In this document: positions 1-11,190 of the stretch, piece after piece
How positions within the stretch are numbered: position 1 is the stretch's first letter
How the letters are laid out: every line of letters starts with the position of its first letter
Assembly (NCBI GenBank): GCA_037157565.1
Contig: JAZHRO010000062.1
Coordinates: 2,852,001 to 2,916,000, forward strand
Length of the DNA stretch: 64,000 nt
Origin: Thalassia testudinum
Lineage: Eukaryota > Streptophyta > Magnoliopsida > Alismatales > Hydrocharitaceae
Reading direction: 5' to 3'
The notes under the pieces: model-generated
What the model was told of the DNA's origin: nothing
The model's database searches: none
Seen by the model: the letters and a program-made list of their open reading frames with translations, nothing else
Program-made: the position numbers and the translations under genes

Positions 1-1288
1 CAGTAACAGTCTACAACTGGCCCTGCAGGTGTTGAATCTTACCTCCTTCTTGATCTTAGTTCTCCATGGAATCAGAAGATGGAGAACTGGGTTCAAATGT
101 AGATGGATCCGAAGAGATATCAAGTGGATCAGAAAAGGACCCAAACAAGTTGGTCGAGGTTTGACTCCAACGAGAATGAATCACTAGTGGAGGTCTCAAG
201 ACAGGTCTTAAAGACCTCCTCCTGTACATGCACTACAAAATCAGATGAGGGATTGGAACTATTCTGGACCCAATAAAGGCACCCAAAAAGATTGGGTGAC
301 TAACGCTGTTTGAGTGCGATGGACCTCTAGATCAAAAATCCACACACTTGAGAATTACTTGGGCAATCAGGAAGGGAGTCTTGCAAAGACCCATACACGA
401 TAGAGCATCCCTATGGGTTATAAGATTTCCCCTACCTGACCTTCCTTCGCAATTCCAAGTAGATCAGAATGTATAAATTAGGACCTAAGCCTACCGATTT
501 TAAACCTATATATGCCTTGAATTTCTCTTGAATTTGAATTAATTCAAATTGTGACTTAATTTGAAGGTTGGTTGATTCACAAAGTGAACCAACTTCACCT
601 GACCTACCCTAAAATTGAAGATGGAGTTTGGGTTAAGTCACCAAAATCACCCTGTTTCAGTTTGCAAACAGGTTATTAGGTCTCAACTTTTAAGATTCAA
701 GTGATCTTAGAGCCTAACTTTTAGGGTTTCGATGATTAACTAATTCAAACAAGGGCTTAGGTGGCACATAATGTAGGAAGATTTATTTCCTTTTCAGCAG
801 GCAAATGTGTACTAATCCTTGAAGCCCTAATGTGGAAACCCTAAATTGCCGCTATTCCCAAATCCAATTGATTCCAAAGATGGCACCTTGGGCTCAAACA
901 AGAGGGTGAATAGCCCAAGATGTTTAGTATCCCTAATTGGTGCAAGTATCAGGATTGGGGGTCACTAATCAAGTCAAAATTAATCAAATCTAATCGCAAT
1001 CAATAAATCTGGAAAAAGCCTTGCCTTTAATGATGATTGCTAGGAAAGTAAGCAGGTTTGATTCCTAATTCTATTTCTTTTCTTTTTACCTTTTCCAAAG
1101 AGGAGGGGACTATGGGCGAGAGAAAAAAGTGATTACTTGCACATGGTGTGGTTGCTCGAGCGGATGTTCTTCAATGGTGATTCACCTCTAAACAACACAA
1201 CAAAATAGATAGAGCAAGTTAGAATCCAAATCATAATAAATATGACTAGTGGTGAATTACGCGATGCTCCCCAGCAACGGCGCCAAAA
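1..1288 (-). mobile_element. Leader of partial Ty3/gypsy element A (runs off left edge)
   Basis: This stretch lies just inside the minus-strand LTR at 1289-2619 and starts with a primer-binding site, so it should be the untranslated leader of that element. It is AT-rich with no convincing protein. On the minus strand a pyrimidine run ending in TTTAG at about 1184-1200 is followed by a GC-richer block, like the acceptor-like sites in the leaders of the other gypsy elements here. Gag would lie to the left of the window. The assignment rests on the LTR and primer site, not on coding homology, and the first kilobase could contain unrelated sequence. Confidence 0.5.
1268..1285 (-). other. Primer-binding site of element A
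   Basis: On the minus strand the bases TGGCGCCGTTGCTGGGGA follow the LTR end after a short spacer. This is the primer-site type complementary to a plant tRNA-Asp 3' end, as in Athila-type gypsy elements. It fixes the orientation and shows that 1289-2619 is a 5' LTR, not a solo LTR. Confidence 0.8.
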
Positions 1289-2619
1289 TGTTAACACGCT
1301 TTCGTCAACAGAGAAGAAGAGAGGAGACCGGGAAGAGAAATAAGTTCAAACCTAAGTCTAAGGACCTAAAAAGGATTCTAAGAGGGAAGATGAAGATAGT
1401 TGGAGGCTTATTGGGGTGAGGGGGAGGCGAACCACATCCGGCATTGACCGACCAAACATGTAGAAGACGACGAAGGTCGCGAGTCGAACGGCGAGGAAGA
1501 AGAGGTCGAGCGCACCCTTTCTTTGGCTGTCAGGGATCACGAGGAAGAGGGGGAGATGATGGTGCTGTCGGTTGGCCATGAACACGCACGAAGGAGGTTG
1601 GAGGGGCTCATTGGAGTACGTGAGGAGGTAGCCAGAGATAAGGAAGAAGAGGATTTTTCAGCCAAATCATGACTGATTCAACATGGGAACATGCTTGGAC
1701 TTATATAGAGGTGATAAGATCCCTCAATTGCTTGTAATTCACACAAATTCCTTATACTTTTGGCAAGGGAAATCACATATTTTTCGATCTCCACCGGTGG
1801 TTCTTTAGTCAATTCTGGAGTTTAAAACCTAGTTCAATCAATAGGTCTTTATCTCATGACCAATTCCTCCAAATTTGGAAGGATGTGGTCCTGATTTGGA
1901 GTTCTTCCCAATAAAAACTCAACTGCACTTAGGTATGTTTGGTTGAAGAAGAAGGTGGTGGGTTGTTTGGCAAGGAAAATTAGAAACTTAGGGGCCTTTT
2001 TGTAATAAGTAGAGATGTTTGGACTAAAATGCAAACTAGGTAAAGATGGACTCTGACTGGGCTCAAATTTTGGGGTTAACCTAATTTAGACCCAAGGAAT
2101 ATAATGGTGAAATTAAATTTTGGTTTTGATTAAGTTTGATTGGGTAATTTATACAGAAGCCCAAATAGAATAAATTCCCGCCTAAGTCTCCATTTTTGGT
2201 CAAAATGGGTTCCTTTGGTTAAAGTGAAGGTTCTAAACCTCATAGAATATTTTAAATTATTTTTAGGAGGTTTATATTACATTTATTTTTACCAGAACCC
2301 ATTTAATTGAAGTAAAGATGTAATTAGGGTTTTTATTAATAAAATAATCCTCGAAACATGAAAAACCCTGATTCAGTCAGCTCAGGACTACTTCTTGGGA
2401 AATTAAGCACATTTGACCTTAAATTAAGCCCTGATTAACCCCTCAATTAATCTACAATTGTGATTAGGCGTTAGAACAACAGAACTAACAGGTTTTCCTG
2501 TTTTCTTCTCATATTTAGTTCGAAACAAAGTTATGATCTTCTGATGAATACTAAGGAGCATTTATTACCATAGTTAGACTAAACTAGGCTTACTAACACC
2601 AATGATGGTGCTACCATCA
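1289..2619 (-). mobile_element. 5' LTR of element A (family C)
   Basis: The LTR is 1331 bp with TG...CA ends. On the minus strand it starts with a 7-bp-stem, 3-nt-loop palindrome (TGATGGT AGC ACCATCA) and ends at the primer site. A TATA box (TATATAA, minus strand) is at 1701-1707. Long stretches match the LTRs at 3744-5090 and 42655-45244, for example the block about 500-600 bp from the 5' end. It is shorter than the 2.6-kb copies and has probably lost internal sequence. The partner LTR would be left of the window, so no target duplication can be tested. Confidence 0.8.
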
Positions 2620-3440
2620 GGAGAGTGTGGTGGCGGAGGAGGAGGGCATGGTGGTCGATAGAGGAAAAAGGAGGTGGCGAACAGAGGCCGGAGGGAATGG
2701 TCACGAACGAGGTAGTAGACGGAGGTTGGAGGAGGCCACCGAAGGAGCTGGCCTCATCCGCCCATCTGCTACCATTATCGGAGACAACCTCCTTTAATCT
2801 TGGTGTGGGACCTGAGTTGAGAAAGTCGATGATGAAGGAAGAGGTCGGTAATGTAGGAAGAGGGGCACAAGGAGAAGGAGGATGAAGGAAGGGGAAAAAG
2901 GAGTTGGAATAAATAAAAAGATAAATATAGGGAGGCATATATAAATTTTCTTATTTTTAAAAAAAATTTTATAATGTTTTCCATTGTGTTTAATTGAGCA
3001 GGGGCATACAGCCTTAACTTAGTAACTTTATAGGGATATGTAAATACCAAGTACATGAGGGTATATGCATCTTATCAAAATTTTACAAGGGAATATATGT
3101 AAAAATCCCTAAAATAATATTTGCACAAAAATCAAACCACAAGAATGAACACAAAATTTATAGTGGTTCCGCACTTACTTAGGTACTCCACTACCTATGC
3201 CTCCCAGCTTAGGATTTTTAACCCGATTCCCTCAACCCCAAAGGAACCAATTTACTAACTAAGGTAATTAATGGATTACCTCAACCCAAGTACAACAAAC
3301 GAGTTATTACAACCCAAATAATGAGCAACAAGCTCAATACAAAATGAGCACTGGTGTATGACAAAAAGAAATCTGGCCTAAGCCTCCCAATAATAATTAA
3401 AATAGAGTTTACCAGTTTGACTTGCACCCAACCCCTACCC
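2620..3440. other. Unassigned DNA between LTR A and a gag relic
   Basis: A GGA/GAGG-rich block (2620-2890) is followed by AT-rich sequence. Overlapping ORFs on both strands in the purine-rich part look like composition artefacts. A block near 3145-3185 resembles a phrase common in plant repeats (TTTATAGTGGTTC), but I cannot assign it to a family. No gene seen. Confidence 0.3.
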
Positions 3441-3743
3441 CTTACAGGTCAGGAATCAGTGCATAACATTAATGACCTGCCCTTGGCTCAACCCATGAGC
3501 CAGCTGTACTTGGACCCATCTCTTTCTGGGTACCAAGGAGGGATGTTGATTCCCTCAAATTCTGAATTAGGCAGCTCGATGCCTAATTATGTTGAGGATG
3601 CTAACGTTATCCGAGGCTACGGTTGGAATGACCCACATTTGAACACCTACAACCCTGGGTGGCGTAACCATCCTAACTTTGCTTGGTCGAGTCAGATACC
3701 CGCCCAAGGTTCCAACTTATCTAGGAAGAATAACTATGGGTAA
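3441..3743 (+). pseudogene. Ty3/gypsy gag relic, upstream piece
   Basis: The open frame contains a segment reading NTYNPGWRNHPNF (about 3640-3680), the hallmark phrase of the Pro/Asn-rich linker in the C-terminal half of Athila/Tat-type Gag. Gag forms the cytoplasmic virus-like particle of the retrotransposon. The Retrotrans_gag capsid core is not present upstream, so this is a fragment. The frame stops exactly where the solo LTR at 3744 inserts, and gag-like sequence resumes at 5091. The ATG at 3354 is probably not the real start because its first 30 codons have no gag character. Confidence 0.7.
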
Positions 3744-5090
3744 TGTTAGCATGCTTTTGTTGAGTTTAAGAAATGCGTCGTAGTATAGCGACGAAAGTGA
3801 ATCAACACTTAAAATTTATAATCTCCAATATGAGTCCTAGGTCATCTCGGGGAGCAAATAAATCGCAATTAACCACTAATCAACTAAATATAGAATGATG
3901 CACAATAGTTTAAATGCAAAAAGAAATGTATTATGAAATGAATGTCACTATCAAACTCCAAAAATAAATGAGTGTTAAGGCCAAAAAATTTGGGTTTATC
4001 AACTAAAGAGAGCCTTCAACACCTAATCAAATTTTAAGTCCAAAGAGAGCTTTAAGCACTTAATCAAATTTCAAGCCCAAAGAGAGCCTTCAGCCCAAGG
4101 CACAAAATCGACCCAAATCCATGCTCAGATCAAACCAAAACCCGACCCAAGACCGGTTTATGCCTGCATGTGTGCGGACATGTGTGCCTTCGCAATTGAG
4201 CCAAAACACGCAAGTTTTTCTTGCATATTTGGCTAACTTTGAACTCTAAATTCTCGAGCTCACTAGAGCAATTCCGGCCAAATTGGATTGTGAGACGGTG
4301 CTCGATGGATTCGGCATGACATAAGGAGTAATCTCACCAAGTTTAGTGAGATTTCATTGAGATTTTCTCAATCAACTATCTGATTGAAATCCCACATGGA
4401 TGGGTGCCTTTTGCTTCTTGAGTTGCTACTCTTGTTGTGTTTGGGTTTGAAGAAGATGGTGGAAGGACCTTTTTGCAAGAAAAATCTAAACTTAGGGATA
4501 ATTTTGTAATAAACAGAGGCAAATGAGTTAAACTGCAAATTAGGTCAAGATGGACTCTGATTGGGCTCAAAATTTAGGGTTAACCTAATTTTGACCCAAG
4601 GAATCTAATGGTGACCTCTAATTTGGGTTTTAACGACATTTGACTAGGTAATTTGCACTGTAACCAAAGAATGAGGTAATTTCCCGCGTAAGTCTCTATT
4701 TTTGGTCAAAGTGAAGGTTCCAAACCTCATAGAATATTTTTCAATGATTTTTAGGAGATTTTGATTACATTTATTTCCACTAGAACCCATTCAATTTACG
4801 TGAGGCTGTAATTAGGGATTTTATTATTAAAATAACCTTCAAATCACAGAAAATCCTGATTCAATCAGTTCAAGCCCATTTCTTGGAAATTTAAGTTCAT
4901 TTGACCTTAGATTAGGTACTAATTAACCCCTTAGTTAATCTAAATTCGTGATTATTCATTAAAATTGCATAATTAACTCAATTTTCCTTCTTGCATTCAA
5001 CTCAAAATAGAATTATGATTATTAAGGAGCAATTAACCTTGGAATTAGGCTAAATTAGGCTAGTTATAGTAGATGATGGTGTTACCATCA
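3744..5090 (-). mobile_element. Solo LTR (family C) inserted in the gag relic
   Basis: This is a 1347-bp LTR with TG...CA ends, minus orientation. It starts with the palindrome TGATGGT AAC ACCATCA. Flanking 5-mers are GGTAA (3739-3743) and GGAAA (5091-5095), a target duplication with one mismatch. No primer site or coding region adjoins it, and gag sequence continues on both sides, so it is a solo LTR left by LTR-LTR recombination. Its U5 block (TTTGCTCCCC on the minus strand, about 3850-3862) matches the other copies. No TATA box is obvious, so the promoter part may be deleted. Confidence 0.85.
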
Positions 5091-5687
5091 GGAAACCTAG
5101 TAGGTATACACAACCACACACTTACCAAGTTCAACCAACTTAGGAAACCCAACCTACTTGCTCTGGTCCTCAAGGAAATGTGGGAAATGAATTTGAGACA
5201 TAAAGAGGATATGAATCAATTAAGGACCAATTTGATGGGAAGACTGGCCCAAATAGCTTATTTTAGGTAGCATAGAATGCTACCTTCTCAACCCGTGACT
5301 AATCCTAGAAATTATCCTAGGAACCCAAACCAGACTAGGGAGCCACAACATCAAGCTCATATGATTAACCTTACTCCCCCTACTCCTCCTAGATTCACTC
5401 ACATCCCTAATATGGTTAACCAAAGCCCACCTATTCCCCAAAGCCTGCCTCAAGGATCAACCCTTGATTATACTACCACTGCCAATACTATTATCTTAAG
5501 GAGTGAGACGAAAACTCAAAATTCTAAACCTTCCACAACCAATTCCCACCTAAATCTTGAGAAGCATGATTCTGACCGAGGGGATCAAGATGACCTAGGT
5601 AACAATGGAAATAAGCCTCGGAAACTAATTATTGATAACATCTTAATTTATTACCCTAATTGGCTTAATCTAGGGTTAGCTCCTTAG
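5091..5687 (+). pseudogene. Ty3/gypsy gag relic, downstream piece
   Basis: This continues the gag relic after the solo LTR. One frame (about 5115-5270) reads MNQLRTNLMGRLAQI, the conserved phrase before the end of Athila/Tat Gag. A second frame (5277-5687) reads LPSQPVTNPRN and later a degenerate form of the ITLRSG motif (IILRSE) at the gag/protease linker. The two frames are separated by a stop near 5268, so the gene is broken. A protease relic on the same strand is found only at 9.78 kb, after a solo LTR and an LTR-like block. Confidence 0.75.
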
Positions 5688-5943
5688 TAAAATCATTCAT
5701 TTAGAATGTGAATATTGCATTTAGAGCATGCATGCATATCATATGCATTATGTTTATTTTAGGCCTAATAATCTAATTCTAGTATTTTGTGAATAATAAA
5801 GGTAAAGGACGTAGAATAACTTGGAGCTATGCATAATAAAAGCGGGATAGAAGATAAAGCTACAAAGCTAGGAGTTGGTTGAAGATCAAGATTTAATTAA
5901 GGAAGAATTGAAGATCCAAGTAAAGAAGAAGAGAGAGGGGGAC
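5688..5943 (+). other. Non-coding DNA before solo LTR
   Basis: AT-rich sequence then a purine-rich run (about 5870-5943). No gene or clear motif. It is the left flank of the solo LTR at 5944. Confidence 0.4.
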
Positions 5944-6878
5944 TGATGAGAGCCTCATCATGAGTCATAACTAGCTCATTTTAACATAATAAAGAGAATA
6001 AAAGCTCCTACATAACCTAGAAGAGGGCTTAATTGGAGAAATAAGTGTTCTGAGAAGAAAATATGAAATAAAGGTTAAAACTGCAATTTTACCATTACAG
6101 TACATAAATGGGATTTCTCAGAGGAAAAACATATGTCAAATGGTCTAAATAAGATAAAAAGTGGGTTGAGTCAATCAGAAATGGGTTTATGTGCAATCCG
6201 GGAATTAAATGACATTTGATAACCCTAAAACAGATCCGCTTAAATCAACAAGGTTTCGGTCAGGATAAAAATCAAGTAAACCCTCTAAAAATCATGGAAA
6301 AATATCCTCTATGGTTTAGAACACTTAATTTGGCCTTTGGAACCCAGTTTGACCTAGATTAGGGTCCTAGCTCATCAACTAACTTAATTTGGGTTTTTAC
6401 ACAAAATATCCAGTCAAACATGGTCAAACCTAAAATCCAACTTCACCATTGGATTCCTTAGGCCTAAATTAGGTTTATGCCAAAATTTGGACCTAAGGGG
6501 AGGTCATCTTGACCTACTTTGCAATTTAGTACACCCAAATCATAATTTAGTCCCTATCTTTTGGAAATCATCGCAGAGAGCCCCCTAACTTCCTCGCCAA
6601 CCTTACAATCAGGTCCTTCCACCATTATTGGGGCAGAATCCTTCTCCGGCGAGGATTAGAGAGGGAATACTCTTTGATTCCTCAGAGATCCCCTCCCAGA
6701 AATGGAAGGGAGATTCTCTAAGGAATTCCCTCCCATCTGAGGCCTGCCATGATCTCTGATTTGATCCCAATCTCTCGTGCGAACGCACGAGAGATTTGGG
6801 TATCCACCCACTTTCCTTCTCCGGTGAGTCGTCGGAGATGATTGCGCGCCGTCCACGACAAGAAAGTTCGGCCAGCAC

Positions 6879-6887
6879 CTATAAAAG
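6879..6887 (+). promoter_or_regulatory. TATA box of solo LTR 5944-8639
   Basis: CTATAAAAG lies 935 bp from the LTR start. The copies at 51381 and 42655-45244 have theirs at 938 and about 940 bp. Confidence 0.7.
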
Positions 6888-7769
6888 AATCCCCAAACCC
6901 GGCCGCTCAATTTGAGACTTGTCTTGGCGGAGATTCCCCCAAATTTTCCTCTCTTCCATCTCCGGCCAAGGAACCCGCAAGCTCTGACGACCTCCTCCCC
7001 TCCTTCTCGTCGCTCTGCTGCCATACCAGCAGCAGAGTCCACTTCGCCTCTTCCTCCCGCGTCGCACCGTACCAAGCGCGCGTTCCCCCGACCTCTTCCT
7101 CGTCACCGCTCCCTCCCTCAGGGTGCTTCTTCTCCGACGACGGCAGCTACGAGCCGTCCACTCCGCTGCCTCCTTCTCTTCCAGAACAGTCCAGATACAT
7201 TCCCCATCTTCCCCTCTCTCTTTTCCCCCTTGCATTTCATTTAATTGCCCCTCGACCACGCCTGACCACAGCCATCTTCCATCCCTCCGGCCAACCTCTG
7301 GCGAATCGCTCCCGTCACTCCACACTACTGCACGACTCGCCAACCAACTCAGAGGCTCCACCTCACCACAAGGAACATCCTCCGCCCACCCACTGCCGCT
7401 CTACACCCACACAACACTCCCCCGAACACACCCACATCTCCGGTCATAGGACGACCTAGGCACGCACGCCTAGGCTATCCCACAACCTGCTGCACCTTGC
7501 ACCAACTTCGCCGTGCCCCGGCGAAGGTCCTCCGGTGATCTGATTAAGCCGAGAGGCTTGTTTTGTGTCTAACAGTTTTCAAGCCCCAGCCGCCATTAAT
7601 GACGGTGGAAGCAGCTTCCAAGCACGCTCCAGGCTCCGTGGCTTCAGGATTTCAGCTGTTGCAGATTGGAGTAAGTTGCGTGCAGGCAGCCAGTTACAAA
7701 GTGAAGAGAGTTGAGGCTGTGGTTGAGCAGAGCGCGAAGAATCATCCTGCGGGCGCACACGAGAGCAGG

Positions 7770-7788
7770 GTGGGACTAATAGTCCCAC
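7770..7788 (+). other. Conserved hairpin in family C LTR
   Basis: A 9-bp inverted repeat with a one-base loop (arms GTGGGACTA and TAGTCCCAC) lies downstream of the TATA box, so it would be in the transcript. A shorter version is at the same offset in the LTR at 51381. Confidence 0.6.
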
Positions 7789-8639
7789 AACGGTAATCTA
7801 CGAGGCACAGGTACGGTTTAAATTGAATTTGTGTTATACTCTTATCGCCTCCGAACGCACAGGGGTGAGGTCCCTCACCTAACGCTCGCCTCGTCCGCGG
7901 TTTCACCTCGCGGATCTGGCGGGATCCGACCGAACCCTATCTGAGCACACCTCGTGCATCACCCTCACGCCAGTGCGCCTGGTCCCGGATACGAAACCCG
8001 ACCCGATTACCCGCGACTCTGGAAGAGCATCCTGTGAGTGATTTGCAGAGAGAGAGAGACGTGCGGGTAGAGGGAAGGGGGTAGGTTTTGCTGTGTTGTG
8101 TGCAGGCAGGTCGAGCACTGAAGAGAAGAAGCTCAGCCGCAGGAAGGAGAAGAGAAGAAGAAGAAGCTCTGAAGAAAAGGTTGAGTAAGGCAGAAAGAAG
8201 GAAGAAGAAAGAAAGGCAAGGCAGAAAGACCAAGGAAGAAAAAGCCTTCGCAGGAGAAAAGAGAAGAGAATCCAAAGAAGAAGGAGAAGAAGACCAAGAA
8301 AGAAGAAGATAGAAGAGAGAAGTAAGGAGGAAGGCTGCAGAGAAAGCAAAAAGAAGGCCAAAAAAGGAAGAAGAATAGCTACATTTAAGACATCTGATAT
8401 AGAAATCAGACATCCAATCCTGTTCTCTCTTAGCAATTTTCTTTTAAATCTCTCTGTGAATCAATTGTCTTTTATTTAAAAGTTGTATTCTCTAATTTTT
8501 TAAAAGTACTTAGATTGCTCTCTGTGTTTGACCTCGGATACTCTGGTTTTCAAGTAAAAAATTTTTTATTTGTTTTGAACACTTTTTTGACTATATTACA
8601 ACGTGTTATCTTTTAAAACCCGATCAAGCACGATAAACA

Positions 8640-9730
8640 AGGACTAGGATAACTTAACCCTACCCTTAGAACCCTAGGATATCCTTATCCCAACTCCTAC
8701 CCAGGAACCTATCCAACCTACCCTAGATCCAATCCTTAACCCAAGAACCTATTTAGGTCCATAAGCTTACTTAATTGACTTAATATATGTCAATTGGGTT
8801 CATGGAACCTATTTGGACCCAATCCACCAGACTTAGGGTCAACCTAGCCCAATTAGGAACCTATTCTCACAACTTATGTCTATCCCTAACCCTACCTACA
8901 TAAGACCCACGAAATCCTAGCCTAATCCTCTTAAGTTGGTGCCAACTTAAGAAGATTTTATCCCTTAGTGGTTAGCCAAAACATAAGATCTTATCTCTTG
9001 GCAAGATTTTATCTGTTGGTAGCCACCCACCTAGGTTGCATATTTTTAGAAAACCCTTATCCTATCTAGCCCTACAACTTAGATCCTAAGTTCCCTATTC
9101 AACCAATCCTAGGCATCACTTAGGATGAAATCTAAGCCATCCAAATTGGTGATCCTAGGCACTCTAAATCAACCAATAGGAAGACAACTAGATTCCTATA
9201 AAAGGACCTAGCCTCCAACCCTTAGAACCCAATTAGCTTTAGCATAGAATTAGCCTTCGGCCACCAACTAGAATTAATTCTCTTTCTTCTCTTGGAGTTC
9301 GTGGATGCACCTTCGCATTCACTACTATGCCACCACTTCGGACCTCGCCTTTGAAGCCCATAGTTCCTAGTTTTTATTTTCTAATTTTAGTTGTCATTAG
9401 ATTTGATTTCAAGCATTCTTCTAGCTGTAACCATCTTATTCTGACATTTAATAAAAGTTTTAATAGTTTTTCTTCAACTTGTCTTCTAATTATTTGTCTA
9501 CTTTTCATGTTTGTAGTTCTAGTCAATTTTATTTGCATTCTAGTAGTAATCTCATTCTTAGTACTTAGGAAAGCAAATTAGTCTATTTGCCTCCCTACGA
9601 ACGACTCGGACTCCATTTTGAAAACATCAACTTCGTATTTTTCGAGTTCGATTGAAATAAATTTAAGAGTTTCTAACATGATTTACTATGATGAAAGCAT
9701 ATTTTACGCAATCACATCTGCATTCAGAAC
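8640..9730 (+). mobile_element. Degenerate LTR-like segment
   Basis: The segment has LTR order on the plus strand: a TATA box (CTATAAAAGG, 9196-9205), pyrimidine-rich sequence, then a U5-like block (TTGCCTCCCTACGAACGACT, about 9588-9607) shared with the E and H LTRs. General character resembles the LTR at 14137-15440, with short matches such as AGCCCAATTAG. I could not fix its 5' end, and no primer site follows. It could be the 5' LTR of the element whose protease relic follows, with gag deleted, or an independent fragment. Confidence 0.5.
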
Positions 9731-9773
9731 AATTATCCTTGATTTAACTGAAGTGCTTTTTCCTAAAGCCTTG

Positions 9774-10261
9774 AGTAGACCCAGGAATAAGAAGATCTTG
9801 ATCTGTTCCACCCCCAGGCACCAGGCCAAGGATGGCAGGAAGGTTGTGATTTCTGAACATGCTAGTGCCATCATCTTAAATAAGCTCCCTTCTAAAAAGA
9901 ACGATCTGGGGACCACCTTAATTTCATGTGAGATAGATGGTTGGACCTAGGTGCCTCCATTAATTTAATCCCCACAAAATTATATGAAAAGATGGAATTA
10001 GGTCCCTTGGAACACACGGATGTTGCCCTTCAGCTTGCTGATAGGTCAACCAAGACTCCAAAGGGACTCCTACAGAACGTGATTATAAACGTGAAGGATT
10101 TTGAGTACTCTGTGGACTTTTTAGTCTTAGATATGGAGGCATCAGACAACTTGAACCACACCCCAATAATCTTAGGAAGACCTTTCTTTGCCACAGCTAA
10201 GGCTCCGATCAACTGTAATACGAGGAATATGCAAATCACTTCTCGAAGAAAAATATGCTAA
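9774..10261 (+). pseudogene. Ty3/gypsy retropepsin relic
   Basis: A retroviral-type aspartic protease, which would cut the Gag-Pol polyprotein. The first frame (to about 9950) ends with a segment like VVISEHASAIILNKLPSKK, matching the sequence before the protease of element I. After a small shift, the next frame carries the active-site motif LDLGASINL, then LQLADRSTKTPKG, VDFLVLDME and IILGRPF, all in canonical order. Catalysis needs the Asp of D-L-G-A, which is present. The frameshift near 9945 and the TAA at 10259-10261 make it a relic. No reverse transcriptase or integrase follows. Confidence 0.85.
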
Positions 10262-11190
10262 CTTAATATCTTTAAGGCTTCCCAAAAGAATAAATTAAAT
10301 TGTGGTTCTATTGAGGCTGTAGGAACAATTGAGGAAGTATTAGCAATTCACACTATAGATAATCTGATTTCTACAAAGCCTCAAGATCAATATGAGAGGC
10401 AAGGATGTGATGAGGAGAATGAATTACTTGAGGATGATTTTGATTTTTCGCCTCCCATAGATAATCAAATTGAAATACCCTTCCATGAAAGACACATTTA
10501 TGAGATTGAGGAACTATTAGGAGTGTCTTATGATGAATTATTTAATGATATAAAGAATCCTTAGTATAACCACCCTGAAATTAAGAATTGTTGGATTTTA
10601 ATGAGGTTCCAGAAATTGAACAGCAAAATGACACAAACCATGATTCAATGTATGAAGAAAAGGAAGATACAACCTCAAAAAATGGAGCGTAAAACATGAT
10701 AGATTGGGGAAGAAATTACAATCCAACTAATTCAAATGGATGGCTTGATTATGAGGAAGGGGCAATTTCTGAGGAGGAAGAGATAATTTCTTATGAGGAT
10801 TTTGAGGAATTCAACATAGCCTTACCTGTATCCTCGTTCAACCCACAAAATGGAGAAATTATGATCTTTGATTACTTGAACCCATATGATTCAGATTTCG
10901 AGTCAGACCTGAACTTCAATCCAGATCCTCCACCACCTCTTCTTGAACGTTGGAACTGGATCAATGAGCAGGGCCAACATCATGAACCTTGTTTTTGTTA
11001 TCTCCATCTTTCTTTCTTTCGTTTGTACCCTGGACCAGAAAAACCCTTTGGAGTGGGGCTACATCACCAGTTGGTCTGCATTTATGGACCACTAATTCTT
11101 GGACTGCATGACCATATCTTCATATTAATCTTGACCCTCTCGGCAACAATCTTTGACCCTTCCATTGAATTGTTGATATCTTCTTTATAG
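10262..11190 (+). pseudogene. Acidic ORF relic following the protease
   Basis: Reading on past the TAA, the frame stays open to about 10563 and encodes an acidic protein containing EIEELLGVSYDELFNDI. A second open stretch (10696-11190) is rich in Glu/Asp and contains FEEFNIALPV and NPDPPPPLLE. Element E has a counterpart in its second ORF (EITELLGMTYEDLSEEA) followed by similar DNA, so the two are homologous. I do not recognise the family or a function. Position argues for a product encoded after protease in a pol-less gypsy lineage. Stops at 10261, 10563 and in between show decay. Confidence 0.55.

Larger units (their letters stand above)
5944..8639 (+). mobile_element. Solo LTR (family C), long form
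   Basis: The LTR is about 2696 bp, plus orientation. It starts with the palindrome TGATGAG AGC CTCATCA and ends near GATAAACA. Flanks are GGGAC (5939-5943) and AGGAC (8640-8644), a target duplication with one mismatch. Internal landmarks occur at the same offsets as in the copy at 51381: TATA box, a GTGGGA hairpin at offset about 1826, a GTGAGGTCCC block, a purine-rich tract (8100-8330) and a U5 block ending in a TATATTACAACG-like phrase. The overlapping ORFs at 6842-7459 and 7903-8436 are products of GC-rich and purine-rich composition and are not called genes. The end may be one base further right. Confidence 0.85.

Noticed and set aside
6842..7459. Long plus-strand ORF (205 codons) and overlapping ORFs on both strands
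   Set aside because: Inside a GC-rich, pyrimidine-biased part of a solo LTR. Four overlapping frames are open at once, residues are Pro/Ser/Arg-rich, and no domain is seen.
7903..8436. Minus-strand ORF of 177 codons with many Leu/Ser/Phe, looking like a membrane protein
   Set aside because: It is the complement of a purine tract in the LTR; the hydrophobic appearance comes from composition. A second minus frame is equally open.
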